From: Microbacterium sp. LCT-H2
Lineage (GTDB): Bacteria; Actinomycetota; Actinomycetes; Actinomycetales; Microbacteriaceae
Direction of reading: 5' to 3'
DNA: 64,000 nucleotides
Assembly: GCF_001866135.1 (NCBI RefSeq)
Contig: NZ_MODW01000002.1
Span: 310,001 to 374,000 of the forward strand
Program-made: the position numbers and the translations under genes
The notes under the pieces: model-generated
Told to the model about the DNA's origin: nothing
Seen by the model: the letters and a program-made list of their open reading frames with translations, nothing else
The model's database searches: none
Shown here: one piece after another, positions 54,419 to 63,800 of the stretch
Layout of the letters: every line of letters starts with the position of its first letter
Position numbering within the stretch: position 1 is the first letter of the stretch

Positions 54419-55072
54419 TCAGGTGCGCGCGGCGTACCGGTGCTCGGGACGCCCGGTCGACCCGTAGCGCAAGCGCACCTCGACGATGGTCCGTGCGGCG
54501 AGAGCCGCGAGGTGCCGTTGCGCCGTGGCCCGGGAGATGCCGACCCGCTCGGCCACCTCCGCGGCGGAGGCCTCGCCGTCGCCGAGCGCCGCGAGCACGC
54601 GCTGCTCGGTGGCCGAGCGCGACAGGGAGACCGGCTCGCCGCCGCCGTGCAGGATCGCCAGCGCGCGGTCCACGTCTTCCTGCGTGACGGGCCGATCACC
54701 CGCGAGCAGGTTGCGGTAGCGGGTGTACCGGTCGAGGAGTCCCGTGAGAGCGCGTCGGTCGAAGGGCTTCACGAGGTAGCCCACGGCGCCGGCGCGCAGT
54801 GCGCGGCGCACGGTGGGCGCGTCGTCCGCGGCGGAGATGAGGATCGCGTCGACCCCGAGCTCGCGGACGAGTCCGATGCCGTCCCCGTCGGGGAGGTAGA
54901 CGTCGGCGAGCAGGAGGTCGGGGCGTGTCGAGCGCACGAGGTCGCGCGCCTCGGCGCAGGACCGCGCGGTCCCGGTCACGGCGTATCCGGGCTGATCGTC
55001 CACGACCGTCCGGTGCAGGTCGGCCACCCGGAAGTCGTCGTCGAGGATGAGCGCGCGCAGCGGATCGGTCAT
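54419..55072 (-). CDS. Response regulator, CitB/DcuR family
   Basis: The 217-residue protein has an N-terminal receiver (acidic pocket DDD at 11-13, phosphoacceptor Asp57 in LLLADVYLPDGDG, Lys in VGYLVKPFDR) and a C-terminal winged-helix domain (GEASAAEVAERVGISRATAQ). It pairs with the histidine kinase whose frame it overlaps by 4 bp, and probably controls the CitMHS carrier transcribed divergently. The predicted ligand system is citrate or another di/tricarboxylate. Confidence 0.92.
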   Translation of the reverse strand: MTDPLRALILDDDFRVADLHRTVVDDQPGYAVTGTARSCAEARDLVRSTRPDLLLADVYLPDGDGIGLVRELGVDAILISAADDAPTVRRALRAGAVGYLVKPFDRRALTGLLDRYTRYRNLLAGDRPVTQEDVDRALAILHGGGEPVSLSRSATEQRVLAALGDGEASAAEVAERVGISRATAQRHLAALAARTIVEVRLRYGSTGRPEHRYAART

Positions 55073-56715
55073 GGGTCCTCCTTCGGGACACGCGGGGCGG
55101 GGTCGACGGCATCCCCGAGCCGGGCGGCGAACACCGCGCCGTTGCCGGGACTGCCGGGGTCGATGATCCAGAGGTCGCCTCCGCTCCGGCGGGCGATCTC
55201 CGTCGCGAGCGGCAGACCGATGCCGTGCCCGTGCACGGCGTCCTCGCTTCCGTCCTCGACGGCGCTCGTCCGTGGGTCGGGCTCGCGCAGACCGTCGCCG
55301 GAGTCGGCGACGGTGACGACGAGCGCGTCACCGTCGCTCAGCACGGAGACGTCCACCCACCGCGGCTCCCGCGTGCCTGCGACGGCGGCCACGACCGCGT
55401 TGTCGACGAGATTGCCCAGCACGCTCGCCACGTCCTCGGCCCGGCGGACGGTGCCGATCAGGTGAGTCTCGTCCCCGATCCGCAGGGCGACGCCCCGTTC
55501 GGCGGCCTCGACGCCCTTGGCTCCGAGGAAGGCGTGCAGGAACGGGTCGCCCACGAGGTCGAGTCCGGTGACGGGGAACGCCACCGGACCGCGACTCACC
55601 AGCTCGCCGAGGAATGCCCTGGCGTCGTCGACGCGACCGGCGTCGAGGAGGCCCGCGGCCACATGAAGGCGGTTCGCGAACTCGTGGCGCTGGACACGCA
55701 GCGCGGAGGTCATCGTCCGGACGGCCTCCAGCCGCTCGGTCAGGGCGATGAGGTCGGTGCGGTCGCGCACGATCAGCACATCGCCGAGCGCGCGCCCGTC
55801 GCGTCGCACCGCGCGCGATTCGAGGTACAGCATCCGGTCGCCCACGACGGCCTCCGCACGGTCGCGAGCCCCGATGGCGGTGTCCCGCACGATCGGGGGG
55901 AGCGGGAGCGTGTCCACGGTGTGGCCGACCGGATCGTGGAGCCCGAGGAGCCGGTCCGCCGCCGCATTGCTCACGCGCACGACACCGTCCTGATCGACGG
56001 CGAGCACGCCGTCGCCGACGCCGTCGAGCACCGCCGTCTGATTCTGCACGAGGGCGACCAGCTCCTCGGGCTGCACGCCGATGGTCAACCGTTCCCAGCG
56101 GCGGCGCAGGAGCAGGAAGGTCAGGAGGGCGAGGGTGAGCGCGCTGGCGGCGGTGAGAGCGAGAGCGGTGAGGAGGGGCGGCAGGTCGTCGAACACACCC
56201 GCGCGCTCGAACCCGACGCTGATCTCGCCGACCGGTGTGCCGGAGTCGTCGCGCACCGGCACCTTCGCGCGGGCGGACTCGCCGAGCGTGCCGGCCTGCC
56301 AGTCGACCACCTCGTGGCCCGCCAGCACCTCGGCGAAGGGGGTGCTCACCACCTCGCCGATCCGCGACGGCAGGGGATGGGCGAGGCGGATGCCCTGGTC
56401 GTCGGTGATGACGACGAACAGGGCTCCGGTGCGCGCCGTGACGGCGGCGGCGATCTGCTGCAGCTCCCCGTCGCGCAGCGCCTCCGCATCCGGCTCGTCG
56501 TCCGACGCGGAGATGGCGGCGACCGCCGCCCGCACCTGCGCGTCCTCCGCCAGGGTCCTCGCGATGCCGAGCGCGGTCGACTCCGCCTCGGCGCGCAGCT
56601 GCTGGACGGCGAGGGCGAGGTACACGCCCGTGCACAGCGCGACGACGAGGGCGACGGCGGCGAGGTGCAGCAGCAGCGCGCGGGTCGCGAACCGGACCCG
56701 TCTCCGCGGGGACAT
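55069..56715 (-). CDS. Sensor histidine kinase, CitA/DcuS family
   Basis: The 548-residue protein has two membrane helices (about 15-38 and 180-203) flanking an extracytoplasmic sensor domain, then a PAS domain (LDGVGDGVLAVDQDGVVRVS), a phosphoacceptor region (RVQRHEFANRLHVAAGLLDA, His in RHEFANRLH) and a HATPase domain (VLGNLVDNAVVAA, then GHGIGLPLATEI). It should sense an external carboxylate and phosphorylate the adjacent regulator. The ATG at 56715 follows GAGGAGG; the frame is open 7 codons further upstream. Confidence 0.93.
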   Translation of the reverse strand: MSPRRRVRFATRALLLHLAAVALVVALCTGVYLALAVQQLRAEAESTALGIARTLAEDAQVRAAVAAISASDDEPDAEALRDGELQQIAAAVTARTGALFVVITDDQGIRLAHPLPSRIGEVVSTPFAEVLAGHEVVDWQAGTLGESARAKVPVRDDSGTPVGEISVGFERAGVFDDLPPLLTALALTAASALTLALLTFLLLRRRWERLTIGVQPEELVALVQNQTAVLDGVGDGVLAVDQDGVVRVSNAAADRLLGLHDPVGHTVDTLPLPPIVRDTAIGARDRAEAVVGDRMLYLESRAVRRDGRALGDVLIVRDRTDLIALTERLEAVRTMTSALRVQRHEFANRLHVAAGLLDAGRVDDARAFLGELVSRGPVAFPVTGLDLVGDPFLHAFLGAKGVEAAERGVALRIGDETHLIGTVRRAEDVASVLGNLVDNAVVAAVAGTREPRWVDVSVLSDGDALVVTVADSGDGLREPDPRTSAVEDGSEDAVHGHGIGLPLATEIARRSGGDLWIIDPGSPGNGAVFAARLGDAVDPAPRVPKEDP

Positions 56716-56730
56716 CGACACCTCCTCGAC

Positions 56731-56815
56731 GCGCAATATGCGCAGAAGTCACGGTACGCGCACAAGGCCCGGGAATGCGGCATACCGCGCTCCGCGTCCC
56801 CGGATTCCCTAGCCT
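56731..56815. promoter_or_regulatory. CitM/kinase divergent control region
   Basis: Contains two short inverted repeats, GCGCA-ATA-TGCGC (56731-56743) and GCGG-CATA-CCGC (56777-56788), and a TAGCCT -10 (56810-56815) for the carrier gene. The repeats are candidate response-regulator sites. Confidence 0.4.
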
Positions 56816-56862
56816 CGTCAGGATCCGTCAGCGATGACGGAGCGACGACGAAGGAGTCACGC

Positions 56863-58407
56863 ATGTTCCACGCATCGACCGCGCTGATCGCTGCTGCCGA
56901 GGAGGAAGCCCCCACCTACGACGTGGCCTTCGTACCGCCGGAGGGCGTGCTCGTCATCCTCGGCTTCACGATGGTCCTCGTGTTCATGACGCTGATCATG
57001 ACCAAACGCCTCACCCCCATGGTGGCCCTGATCCTGGTGCCGACCGCCTTCGGGCTCTTCGCGGGAGCGGGGCTCGGGCTCGGCGACATGATCCTCGACT
57101 CGATCGGCACCATGGCGCCCACGGCGGCGCTGCTGATGTTCGCGATCATGTTCTTCGGCATCATGATCGACGTCGGACTCTTCGACCCCCTCATCCGGCT
57201 GATCACGCGGGTGCTCGGCGACGACCCCGCGAAGGTGGTGCTCGGGACGGCGATCCTCGCCGGCGCGGTCTCCCTCGACGGCGACGGCTCGACGACGTTC
57301 ATCATCACGACCTCCGCGATGCTGCCCATCTACCTGCGCCTCGGCATGAGCCCCGTCGTCCTCACCTGCGTCGCCGGTCTCATGAACGGCACGCTCAACA
57401 TCGTCCCGTGGGGCGGCCCGACCGTGCGCGCCGCGACCGCGCTCGGTGTGCAGCCGACGGAGATCTTCGTTCCGATGCTCCCCGCTCTGGGCGCAGGCAT
57501 CGTCGTGGCGCTCGGGTTCGCCTGGCTCCTCGGCCTGGGGGAGCGGCGCCGCCTGGGACGGATCGACGCGGACGGCCGGCTCACCGGAGCCGACGGCGGC
57601 GTCCTCTCCTCGGTGCCCCGGATCTTCCGCGGCGCCGAGCTCAAGCCGGGCGCTCGTGCCTCGCTGCGCACCGGCAACCTCGTCGTCGTCGCCGGCGGAC
57701 ACGCCCCGGTCGCCGCCGGGAGCGTCGACCCCGCGGACACGGCGATGGCCGACACCATGCTGGACCCCGCCCGGCCGACCCTGCGCCCGCGGCTGATCTG
57801 GTTCAACCTGCTGCTGACCGTCGCCGTCATGGTGCTCCTGGTGATCGACATCCTGCCGCTGCCCTACGTGTTCATGGTCGGCGCGGGAATCGCCCTCGTC
57901 GTCAACTTCCGCGGCATCAAGGAGCAGGCGGCCGAGATCGTCGCGCACGCCCCGAGCATCGTCGGCGTCGTGTCGATGGTCATCGCGGCCGGCGTCCTCG
58001 TGGGGGTCCTCTCCGGCACCGGCATGGTCGACGCCATGGCGACCTGGATCACGAACGTGCTGCCGCCCGCGCTCGGACCCTTCCTCGCTCCGATCACGGG
58101 CGTGCTGTCCATCCCGTTCACGTTCTTCATGTCGAACGACGCCTTCTACTTCGGGATCCTCCCGGTGCTCGCCCAGAGCGCGGCGAGCTTCGGCATCGAT
58201 CCGGTCGAGATGGCCAGGGCCTCGATCACCGGGCAGCCGGTGCATCTGCAGAGCCCGCTCGTGCCCGCGATCCTGCTGCTCGTCTCCCTCGCCGGGGTGA
58301 ACCTCGGAGACCACCATCGCAAGGTGCTGTGGCGCGCGGTCATCGTGTCGCTCGTGATGCTGGGGATCGGGATCCTGGTGGGCGCCGTCCCGTTCTTCGT
58401 CGCGTAG
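56863..58407 (+). CDS. CitMHS family citrate-metal symporter
   Basis: The 514-residue protein has about 12 membrane helices and CitM-like features: VSLDGDGSTTFIITTSAMLP, LMNGTLNIVPWGGPTVRAAT and the C-terminal half-repeat TFFMSNDAFYFGILPVLAQS. Such carriers take up citrate complexed with Mg2+ or Ca2+ with protons. The ATG at 56863 follows AAGGAG. Divergent from the CitA/DcuS-like two-component genes, which probably induce it. Confidence 0.92.
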   Translation: MFHASTALIAAAEEEAPTYDVAFVPPEGVLVILGFTMVLVFMTLIMTKRLTPMVALILVPTAFGLFAGAGLGLGDMILDSIGTMAPTAALLMFAIMFFGIMIDVGLFDPLIRLITRVLGDDPAKVVLGTAILAGAVSLDGDGSTTFIITTSAMLPIYLRLGMSPVVLTCVAGLMNGTLNIVPWGGPTVRAATALGVQPTEIFVPMLPALGAGIVVALGFAWLLGLGERRRLGRIDADGRLTGADGGVLSSVPRIFRGAELKPGARASLRTGNLVVVAGGHAPVAAGSVDPADTAMADTMLDPARPTLRPRLIWFNLLLTVAVMVLLVIDILPLPYVFMVGAGIALVVNFRGIKEQAAEIVAHAPSIVGVVSMVIAAGVLVGVLSGTGMVDAMATWITNVLPPALGPFLAPITGVLSIPFTFFMSNDAFYFGILPVLAQSAASFGIDPVEMARASITGQPVHLQSPLVPAILLLVSLAGVNLGDHHRKVLWRAVIVSLVMLGIGILVGAVPFFVA

Positions 58408-58429
58408 TGACCCCGCCCCGGTGCCGCGC

Positions 58430-58435
58430 TAGGCT
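58430..58435 (+). promoter_or_regulatory. -10 box of leaderless small membrane protein gene
   Basis: TAGGCT, spacer CGCCCC, GTG at 58442. Confidence 0.6.
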
Positions 58436-58441
58436 CGCCCC

Positions 58442-58876
58442 GTGATCACACTCCTGTACCGCGGCCTGATGTATCTCGTGTCGGCCGGCCTCGGTCTGCT
58501 GGCGGCGGACCTGCTCCTCGACGGTTTCCAGATTCAGTGGGACCAGTGGTGGGGGTTCGTCGTGTGCATCGTGGTGTTCGCCGTGCTGCAGAGCGTCCTC
58601 TCGCCGTGGGTGAGCAGGCTCGCCGATCGCTACGCGCCCGTGCTCATGGGCGGCATCGGGATCTTCTCCACGCTCATCGCCCTCATGGTCGTCGTGCTCC
58701 TGCCCATCGGGGGCCTGCGCATCGTCGACCTGACCGGGTGGCTGCTGGGCGCCGTCATCGTCTGGCTGGTGACGGCGCTCGGCAGCGTGCTGCTTCCGCT
58801 CGTCTTCCTGCGTCGTCGGATGGAGGGCCGCAGCGAGCACCGCTCGGGTCGCCGGGCGGCGCGTCAGATGGAGTAG
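58442..58876 (+). CDS. Phage holin family-like small membrane protein
   Basis: The 144-residue protein has four hydrophobic helices (about 7-27, 36-55, 67-92 and 95-122) and a basic C-tail. It matches the widespread actinobacterial mycobacterial 4-TMS holin-like family in layout. It is not accompanied by phage genes, so a lytic role is unlikely. The GTG start at 58442 appears leaderless. Its 3' end overlaps the convergent cysE by 13 bp. Confidence 0.7.
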   Translation: MITLLYRGLMYLVSAGLGLLAADLLLDGFQIQWDQWWGFVVCIVVFAVLQSVLSPWVSRLADRYAPVLMGGIGIFSTLIALMVVVLLPIGGLRIVDLTGWLLGAVIVWLVTALGSVLLPLVFLRRRMEGRSEHRSGRRAARQME

Positions 58877-59433
58877 TCCGGGGCGGTCAGCAGGGCTCTG
58901 GTGTCCTCGCCGGCGGTCCGCTGGCGCGGCTTCGCCGGCACCCCCACGAGCACGCTGTCGGCGGGCGCGTCCTTCGTGACCACGGCGTTGGCGCCCACCA
59001 CCGAGCGGGCGCCGACCGTGACGGGGCCGAGGATCTTCGCTCCCGCGCCCACGGCGACACCGTCGCGCAGGGTGGGGTGCCGCTTGCCCACGTCCCGTGT
59101 CCGACCGCCGAGGGTCACACCGTGGTACATGAGCACGTCATCGCCGATCTCCGCGGTCTCGCCGATCACGACGCCCATGCCGTGGTCGATGAAGAAGCGC
59201 CGTCCGATCCGGGCTCCCGGGTGGATCTCGACGCCGGTCAGCCAGCGGGACACCTGCGACCCGGCGCGGGCGAGGAGGCGGAAGCGTCGCCGCCACAGCG
59301 CGTGGGAGACGCGGTGCGCCCAGACAGCATGCAGGCCGGGGTAGAGCAGAGCCACCTCGATCGCGCTGCGCGCGGCCGGATCGCGAAGGCGCGCGGCGGC
59401 GATGTCCTCGCGCATTCGCCCGATCATGCCCAT
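58864..59433 (-). CDS. cysE: Serine O-acetyltransferase
   Basis: The 189-residue protein has the short-form CysE/EpsC layout: N-terminal helices, then a left-handed beta-helix of hexapeptide repeats with [40 protein letters not shown] and [20 protein letters not shown]. It acetylates serine to O-acetylserine for cysteine synthesis. It follows cysK by 8 bp in one operon. Start at 59433 or the ATG at 59427. Confidence 0.94.
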   Translation of the reverse strand: MGMIGRMREDIAAARLRDPAARSAIEVALLYPGLHAVWAHRVSHALWRRRFRLLARAGSQVSRWLTGVEIHPGARIGRRFFIDHGMGVVIGETAEIGDDVLMYHGVTLGGRTRDVGKRHPTLRDGVAVGAGAKILGPVTVGARSVVGANAVVTKDAPADSVLVGVPAKPRQRTAGEDTRALLTAPDYSI

Positions 59434-59441
59434 CGACGACC

Positions 59442-60380
59442 TCAGTCCTCCCGCAGATCCTCGAACAGGGCGGTGGAGAGGTACCGCTCGCCGGTGTCCG
59501 GGATGATCACGACGATGGTCTTGCCGACGTTCTCCGGGCGTGCGGCGACGGTCAGCGCGGCCGAGACGGCGGCACCGGAGGACATGCCGACCAGCAGTCC
59601 CTCCTTCGCCGCGAGCTCGCGGGCCACGCGCAGCGAGTCCTCGAACTCCGCGGTGATGATCTCGTCGAGCACCTCACGGTCGAGGATGTCGGGCACGAAG
59701 TTCGGGCCGATGCCCTGGATCTTGTGCGGTCCGGGGTGTCCCTCGGTCAGGACGGGGGAGTCCTTGGGCTCGACGGCGATGACCTGGACCTCGGGCTTGG
59801 CCGCCTTCAGCGCCTGTCCGGTGCCGGTGACGGTGCCGCCCGTGCCGACGCCGGCGATGAAGATGTCGACCGCGCCGTCGGTGTCCCGGAGGATCTCCTG
59901 CGCCGTAGTCTCGCGGTGGATCTGCGGGTTCGCCGCGTTCTCGAACTGGCGGATCCAGACGGCGCCGGGGGTCTCGTCGACGATCCGCCTGACCTCCTCG
60001 ATGGCCCCCTTCATGCCCTTGGTGGGGTCGGTGAGGACGATCTCCGCGCCGAACGCCTTGAGCAGCACACGGCGCTCCTTCGACATCGAGGCGGGCATGG
60101 TGAGGATGACGCGGTAGCCGCGCGCGGCGCCGACCATGGCGAGGGCGATGCCGGTGTTGCCGCTCGTCGACTCCACGATGGTGCCGCCAGGGGAGAGCTC
60201 GCCGGCGGCCTCGGCTGCGTTGATCATGGCGATGCCGATGCGGTCCTTCACGCTCGACGCCGGGTTGTAGTACTCGAGCTTCGCGAGCACGGTGGCGCCG
60301 AGACCCTCGGTCACGCGGTTGAGGCGGACGAGCGGGGTGTTCCCGAAAGCGGTGGTGATGTCGGGGTGGATGCCGGACAT
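59442..60380 (-). CDS. cysK: Cysteine synthase A (O-acetylserine sulfhydrylase)
   Basis: The 312-residue fold-type II PLP enzyme has the PLP lysine in [11 protein letters not shown] (Lys45), the substrate loop [20 protein letters not shown], and [10 protein letters not shown] phosphate-binding glycines. It makes cysteine from O-acetylserine and sulfide. Operon with cysE downstream. Sulfate released by the sulfatases of the 7-30 kb island could ultimately feed this step, but no reduction genes are in the window. Confidence 0.96.
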   Translation of the reverse strand: MSGIHPDITTAFGNTPLVRLNRVTEGLGATVLAKLEYYNPASSVKDRIGIAMINAAEAAGELSPGGTIVESTSGNTGIALAMVGAARGYRVILTMPASMSKERRVLLKAFGAEIVLTDPTKGMKGAIEEVRRIVDETPGAVWIRQFENAANPQIHRETTAQEILRDTDGAVDIFIAGVGTGGTVTGTGQALKAAKPEVQVIAVEPKDSPVLTEGHPGPHKIQGIGPNFVPDILDREVLDEIITAEFEDSLRVARELAAKEGLLVGMSSGAAVSAALTVAARPENVGKTIVVIIPDTGERYLSTALFEDLRED

Positions 60381-60465
60381 GGGGGAGCCTTCCTGTGCGG
60401 GTGCGCTGCCGCTCCAGCCTAGGCGAGCGTGATGGGGCGCGGGGTATTGTGACGGCTGCGCACTC

Positions 60466-60471
60466 TACGCT
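60466..60471 (+). promoter_or_regulatory. -10 box of leaderless prmC
   Basis: TACGCT, spacer GGAGCC, ATG at 60478. Confidence 0.6.
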
Positions 60472-60477
60472 GGAGCC

Positions 60478-61338
60478 ATGCCCGACCTCTCTCTCGCCGC
60501 GGCCGTGCGCGCCGCCGCGCAGCGTCTCGCAGACGCCGGCGTGCCCGACCCCCTCGTTGACGCGGAGCTGCTCGCCGGGCACGTCCGTGGACAGCGTCGG
60601 GGAGAGGTGCAGGCAGCGGTGATCCGCGGTGACCGACTCGACGAGGAGGATGCGACCGTGCTGGACGCCCTCGTCGCCCGGCGAGCGGGCCGCGAGCCCC
60701 TGCAGCATCTCACCGGCACCGCGCCGTTCCGGCACCTGGAGCTCGCCGTCGGCCCCGGCGTCTTCGTCCCGCGTCCCGAGACGGAGACGGTGGTGCAGTA
60801 CGCGATCGACGCTCTCCTGGGCTCGGGGGAGCCGTCGCCGATCGGGGTCGACCTCGGCACGGGCAGTGGCGCGATCGCGCTCGCGATGGCCACGGAGGTG
60901 CCGCACGCCCGGGTGTACGCCGCTGAGCTCTCTCCGGAGGCGCACGCCTGGGCGCGACGCAACGTCGAGGGCGTCGAGAACCTCACCCTCGTGCTGTCCG
61001 ATCTCGCAGACGCGTTCCCCGAGCTCGACGGCACCGCGAGCGTCGTCATCTCCAACCCGCCGTACGTGCCGGCGCAGGCGATCCCCCGCGACCCGGAGGT
61101 GCGCCTGTTCGACCCGGCACTGGCGCTCTACGGCGGAGAGGACGGCCTCGACGTCGTCCGGGTGCTCAGCACCAGAGCTCTCCGCCTGCTGCGATCCGGC
61201 GGAACCCTTGTGATCGAGCACGGAGAGCTGCAGGGCGCTCCGATCCGCGAGCTGCTCGCGGCGGACGGCTGGCGGGCCGCGGCCACCCATCGCGACCTGA
61301 CGCTGCGCGATCGCACCACCACCGCCGTGCGTCCCTGA
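60478..61338 (+). CDS. prmC: Release factor glutamine methyltransferase
   Basis: The 286-residue protein has the SAM motif IGVDLGTGSGAIALAMAT and the catalytic NPPY at 193-196 (VVISNPPYVPAQA), plus an N-terminal helical release-factor-binding domain. It methylates the GGQ glutamine of RF1/RF2. The start is the ATG 6 nt after TACGCT. Usually adjacent to prfA; here about 6 kb away. Confidence 0.96.
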   Translation: MPDLSLAAAVRAAAQRLADAGVPDPLVDAELLAGHVRGQRRGEVQAAVIRGDRLDEEDATVLDALVARRAGREPLQHLTGTAPFRHLELAVGPGVFVPRPETETVVQYAIDALLGSGEPSPIGVDLGTGSGAIALAMATEVPHARVYAAELSPEAHAWARRNVEGVENLTLVLSDLADAFPELDGTASVVISNPPYVPAQAIPRDPEVRLFDPALALYGGEDGLDVVRVLSTRALRLLRSGGTLVIEHGELQGAPIRELLAADGWRAAATHRDLTLRDRTTTAVRP

Positions 61339-61390
61339 TCAGCAGACGTCGAGCTCGTCCCGAACCCGCCCCGCGTAGAATCGAACCGTC

Positions 61391-62086
61391 ATGTCCCCCA
61401 TCTTCGACTGCAGCGACGAGGCGCAGCTGCTCGCTGGGATGCGCAACGCGCGTCAGGCGATCGGCCGCGGCGACCTCATCGTCATCCCCACCGACACCGT
61501 CTACGGCGTCGCCGCCGACGCCTTCTCGCCGCCCGCGGTGCAGCGCCTCCTGGATGCCAAGGGGCGCGGCCGCAATCAGCCGCCGCCTGTGCTCGTCGGC
61601 ACGAAGGAGACACTGACGGCCCTCGCGGAGGCTGTTCCGGAGCCGGTCCAGCGCCTGGTCGACGCGTTCTGGCCGGGCGGACTCACGATCGTCCTTCCTG
61701 CGCAGCCCTCTCTGGTGTGGGATCTCGGGGAGACCCAGGGCACGGTCGCCGTCCGCATGCCCGAGGGGCGCGTGGTTCTCGAACTGCTGGCCGAGACCGG
61801 GCCGCTCGCGGTGTCCAGCGCCAACCTCACCGGCAAGGCGGCGGCGATCTCCGTGCTCGACGCGGAGAAGATGCTGGGCGACAGCGTCGCGGTGTACCTG
61901 GACGACGGCATGAGCAGGAACGGCGTCGCCTCCACGATCGTCGACGCGACCTCTCTCGTGCGCCGCGGCCCCGATGCCGAGGAGGGCGTCGTCCGGATCC
62001 TGCGGGACGGCGTCGTGACCAGGGAGCAGCTGCGCGAGGTACTGGGCGATCTGCTGGAGCCGGAGCCGCAGGACGGGGATTCGTGA
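61391..62086 (+). CDS. tsaC: L-threonylcarbamoyladenylate synthase
   Basis: The 231-residue protein has the YrdC/Sua5 fold (GDLIVIPTDTVYGVAADAFS; PPPVLVGTKETLTALAEAVP; FWPGGLTIVLPAQ; TGPLAVSSANLTGKAAA). It makes threonylcarbamoyl-AMP for t6A37 modification of tRNAs. It lacks the extra C-terminal Sua5 domain. A TAGAAT box lies 9 nt before the ATG. Its stop overlaps the next start (GTGA). Confidence 0.95.
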   Translation: MSPIFDCSDEAQLLAGMRNARQAIGRGDLIVIPTDTVYGVAADAFSPPAVQRLLDAKGRGRNQPPPVLVGTKETLTALAEAVPEPVQRLVDAFWPGGLTIVLPAQPSLVWDLGETQGTVAVRMPEGRVVLELLAETGPLAVSSANLTGKAAAISVLDAEKMLGDSVAVYLDDGMSRNGVASTIVDATSLVRRGPDAEEGVVRILRDGVVTREQLREVLGDLLEPEPQDGDS

Positions 62087-63255
62087 AGCAGTACCTCTTC
62101 ACGATCATCGTCACCGCCGCGATCACCTTCGTGCTGACGTGGGCGGTGTGGCGGTTGAGCCTGCGCTTCAAGCTGTATCCCGGCATCCGCGAGCGGGATG
62201 TGCACACCACGCCGACGCCCCGCCTCGGCGGCGTCGCGATCTTCCTCGGCATCGTCGCCGCCTTCGCGGTATCGGCGGCCAACCCCTTCTTCCAGAGCAT
62301 CTGGACGCCCCCGCAGACCATGTGGTCCATCCTCGCCGCCGCACTCCTCATCGCCGTGATCGGGGTGATGGACGATCTCTGGGACATCGACTGGATGATC
62401 AAGCTCGGCGCGCAGTTCCTCGCCGCGGGCATCATCACGGTCGGCGGCGGTCTGCAGATCCTCTCCCTGCCGTTCGGCGACCTCATCGTGGTGTCGAGCT
62501 GGCTGAGCATCACGATCACGATGTTCGCGATCGTGATCGTCATGAACGCCGTGAACTTCATCGACGGGCTGGACGGCCTCGTCGCCGGTGTCTGCCTGAT
62601 CTCCAACGGGGTCTTCTTCGCCTATTCGTACATCTTCACGCGCGACTCCGGTGCGTCGAGCTACTTCAACCTCTCCACCTTCCTCGCGGCGGTCCTCATC
62701 GGCGCGTGCCTCGGCTTCCTGCCGTTGAACTGGAGTCCGGCGAAGCTGTTCATGGGCGACTCGGGGGCACTCGTGATCGGTCTGCTCATGGCGACCTCGG
62801 CCATCGCGATCACCGGGCAGATGGATCCGTCCGCCCTGGACCCGGAGCGCCTCGGGCGCTCGCAGCTCATCGGCGCCTTCCTGCCCATCCTGCTCCCGCT
62901 GCTCGTCGTGCTCCTCCCGCTGCTCGACTTCGGGCTCGCCGTGCTGCGTCGGATGAGCGCCGGCCGCTCGCCGTTCTCCCCGGACCGGAAGCACCTGCAC
63001 CACCGGATGCTCGACCTCGGGCACCGCGACCGCGACGCGGTCCTCATCTTCTACGCCTGGACGGCCGTCATCTCCCTCGCCGTCCTCCTGATGTACGTCG
63101 GCGCCCGGGAGGACTGGCCTGGCCAGTACCTTCCCGGCGTCGCCTTCGGGGTCGTCGGCATCGCCGCGTGCCTCGTCATCACCCTGAGCCCCACCCGCCG
63201 ACGCAAGACCGCCGCGGGCGCTGCGCCCGACCCGATCCCTCTGGAGCCCCGATGA
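62083..63255 (+). CDS. wecA: WecA/MraY-like UDP-GlcNAc:polyprenyl-phosphate GlcNAc-1-phosphate transferase
   Basis: The 390-residue protein has about 11 membrane helices and the PNPT catalytic motifs: RDVHTTPTPRLGGVAIFLG, VMDDLWDIDW, NAVNFIDGLDGLVAG and the cytoplasmic His motif DRKHLHHRMLDLGH. It starts lipid-linked cell-wall glycan synthesis (arabinogalactan linker in mycobacteria, teichoic or other polymers elsewhere). The GTG at 62083 overlaps tsaC by 4 bp. The position just before the ATP synthase genes is the conserved actinobacterial arrangement. Confidence 0.93.
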   Translation: MKQYLFTIIVTAAITFVLTWAVWRLSLRFKLYPGIRERDVHTTPTPRLGGVAIFLGIVAAFAVSAANPFFQSIWTPPQTMWSILAAALLIAVIGVMDDLWDIDWMIKLGAQFLAAGIITVGGGLQILSLPFGDLIVVSSWLSITITMFAIVIVMNAVNFIDGLDGLVAGVCLISNGVFFAYSYIFTRDSGASSYFNLSTFLAAVLIGACLGFLPLNWSPAKLFMGDSGALVIGLLMATSAIAITGQMDPSALDPERLGRSQLIGAFLPILLPLLVVLLPLLDFGLAVLRRMSAGRSPFSPDRKHLHHRMLDLGHRDRDAVLIFYAWTAVISLAVLLMYVGAREDWPGQYLPGVAFGVVGIAACLVITLSPTRRRKTAAGAAPDPIPLEPR

Positions 63256-63770
63256 GTCCCAGCCCCGTTTCCAGCACCCCGATCCTGCGTCGCACGCTCG
63301 TCTGGTCGGCGGTGGCCACCGTCGTGCTGGCTCTCGTCGCCGGCGGGATCGGCTTCGTGGTCGCGCAGCGGGAGGGGCTCGTGAGCGGCCTCCTCGGCGT
63401 GCTCCTGGCCGCCCTGTTCCTCGGCATCACCGGGCTGAGCATCCTGATCGCCAACCGCTGGTACGGTGACCCGCTCTACGTGCAGCTGTTCTTCGCGATC
63501 GTGCTGGGTGGCTGGCTTCTGAAGCTCGGGGTCTTCGTCGTCGTGATGATCATGCTCGCCGGACAGCCGTGGATCGAGCCGATGGTGTTCTTCCTGTCGA
63601 TCGTCGCCGGGGTGCTGATGTCCCTCATCATCGATGTCGTCGTCCTCACCCAGATGCGGCTGCCGAACGTCAGCGACACCACACTGCCCACCGAGGTGCC
63701 CGAGGACCGCGCGCCGGGGGCGGCGAACGATCCCTCGGACGGCCCGGCGGACACCGCCCCGCGGTCTTAG
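63252..63770 (+). CDS. AtpI-like small membrane protein
   Basis: The 172-residue protein has four hydrophobic helices (about 13-37, 45-67, 75-101 and 108-133) and a disordered acidic C-tail. Sequence similarity to AtpI is slight, but position between wecA and atpB is that of the ATP synthase protein I-like gene. It may assist c-ring assembly; inferred. The ATG overlaps the wecA stop (ATGA). Confidence 0.72.
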   Translation: MSPSPVSSTPILRRTLVWSAVATVVLALVAGGIGFVVAQREGLVSGLLGVLLAALFLGITGLSILIANRWYGDPLYVQLFFAIVLGGWLLKLGVFVVVMIMLAGQPWIEPMVFFLSIVAGVLMSLIIDVVVLTQMRLPNVSDTTLPTEVPEDRAPGAANDPSDGPADTAPRS

Positions 63771-63788
63771 GGCACCCTTGGATTCTGA

Positions 63789-63794
63789 TAGTGT
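63789..63794 (+). promoter_or_regulatory. -10 box of leaderless atpB
   Basis: TAGTGT, spacer TGAGGA, GTG at 63801. A likely promoter of the ATP synthase operon. Confidence 0.45.
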
Positions 63795-63800
63795 TGAGGA

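Noticed and set aside
58442..58876. Evidence for a prophage from the holin-like gene
   Set aside because: No other phage genes, integrase or att repeats nearby. The four-helix family is common in ordinary actinobacterial chromosomes.
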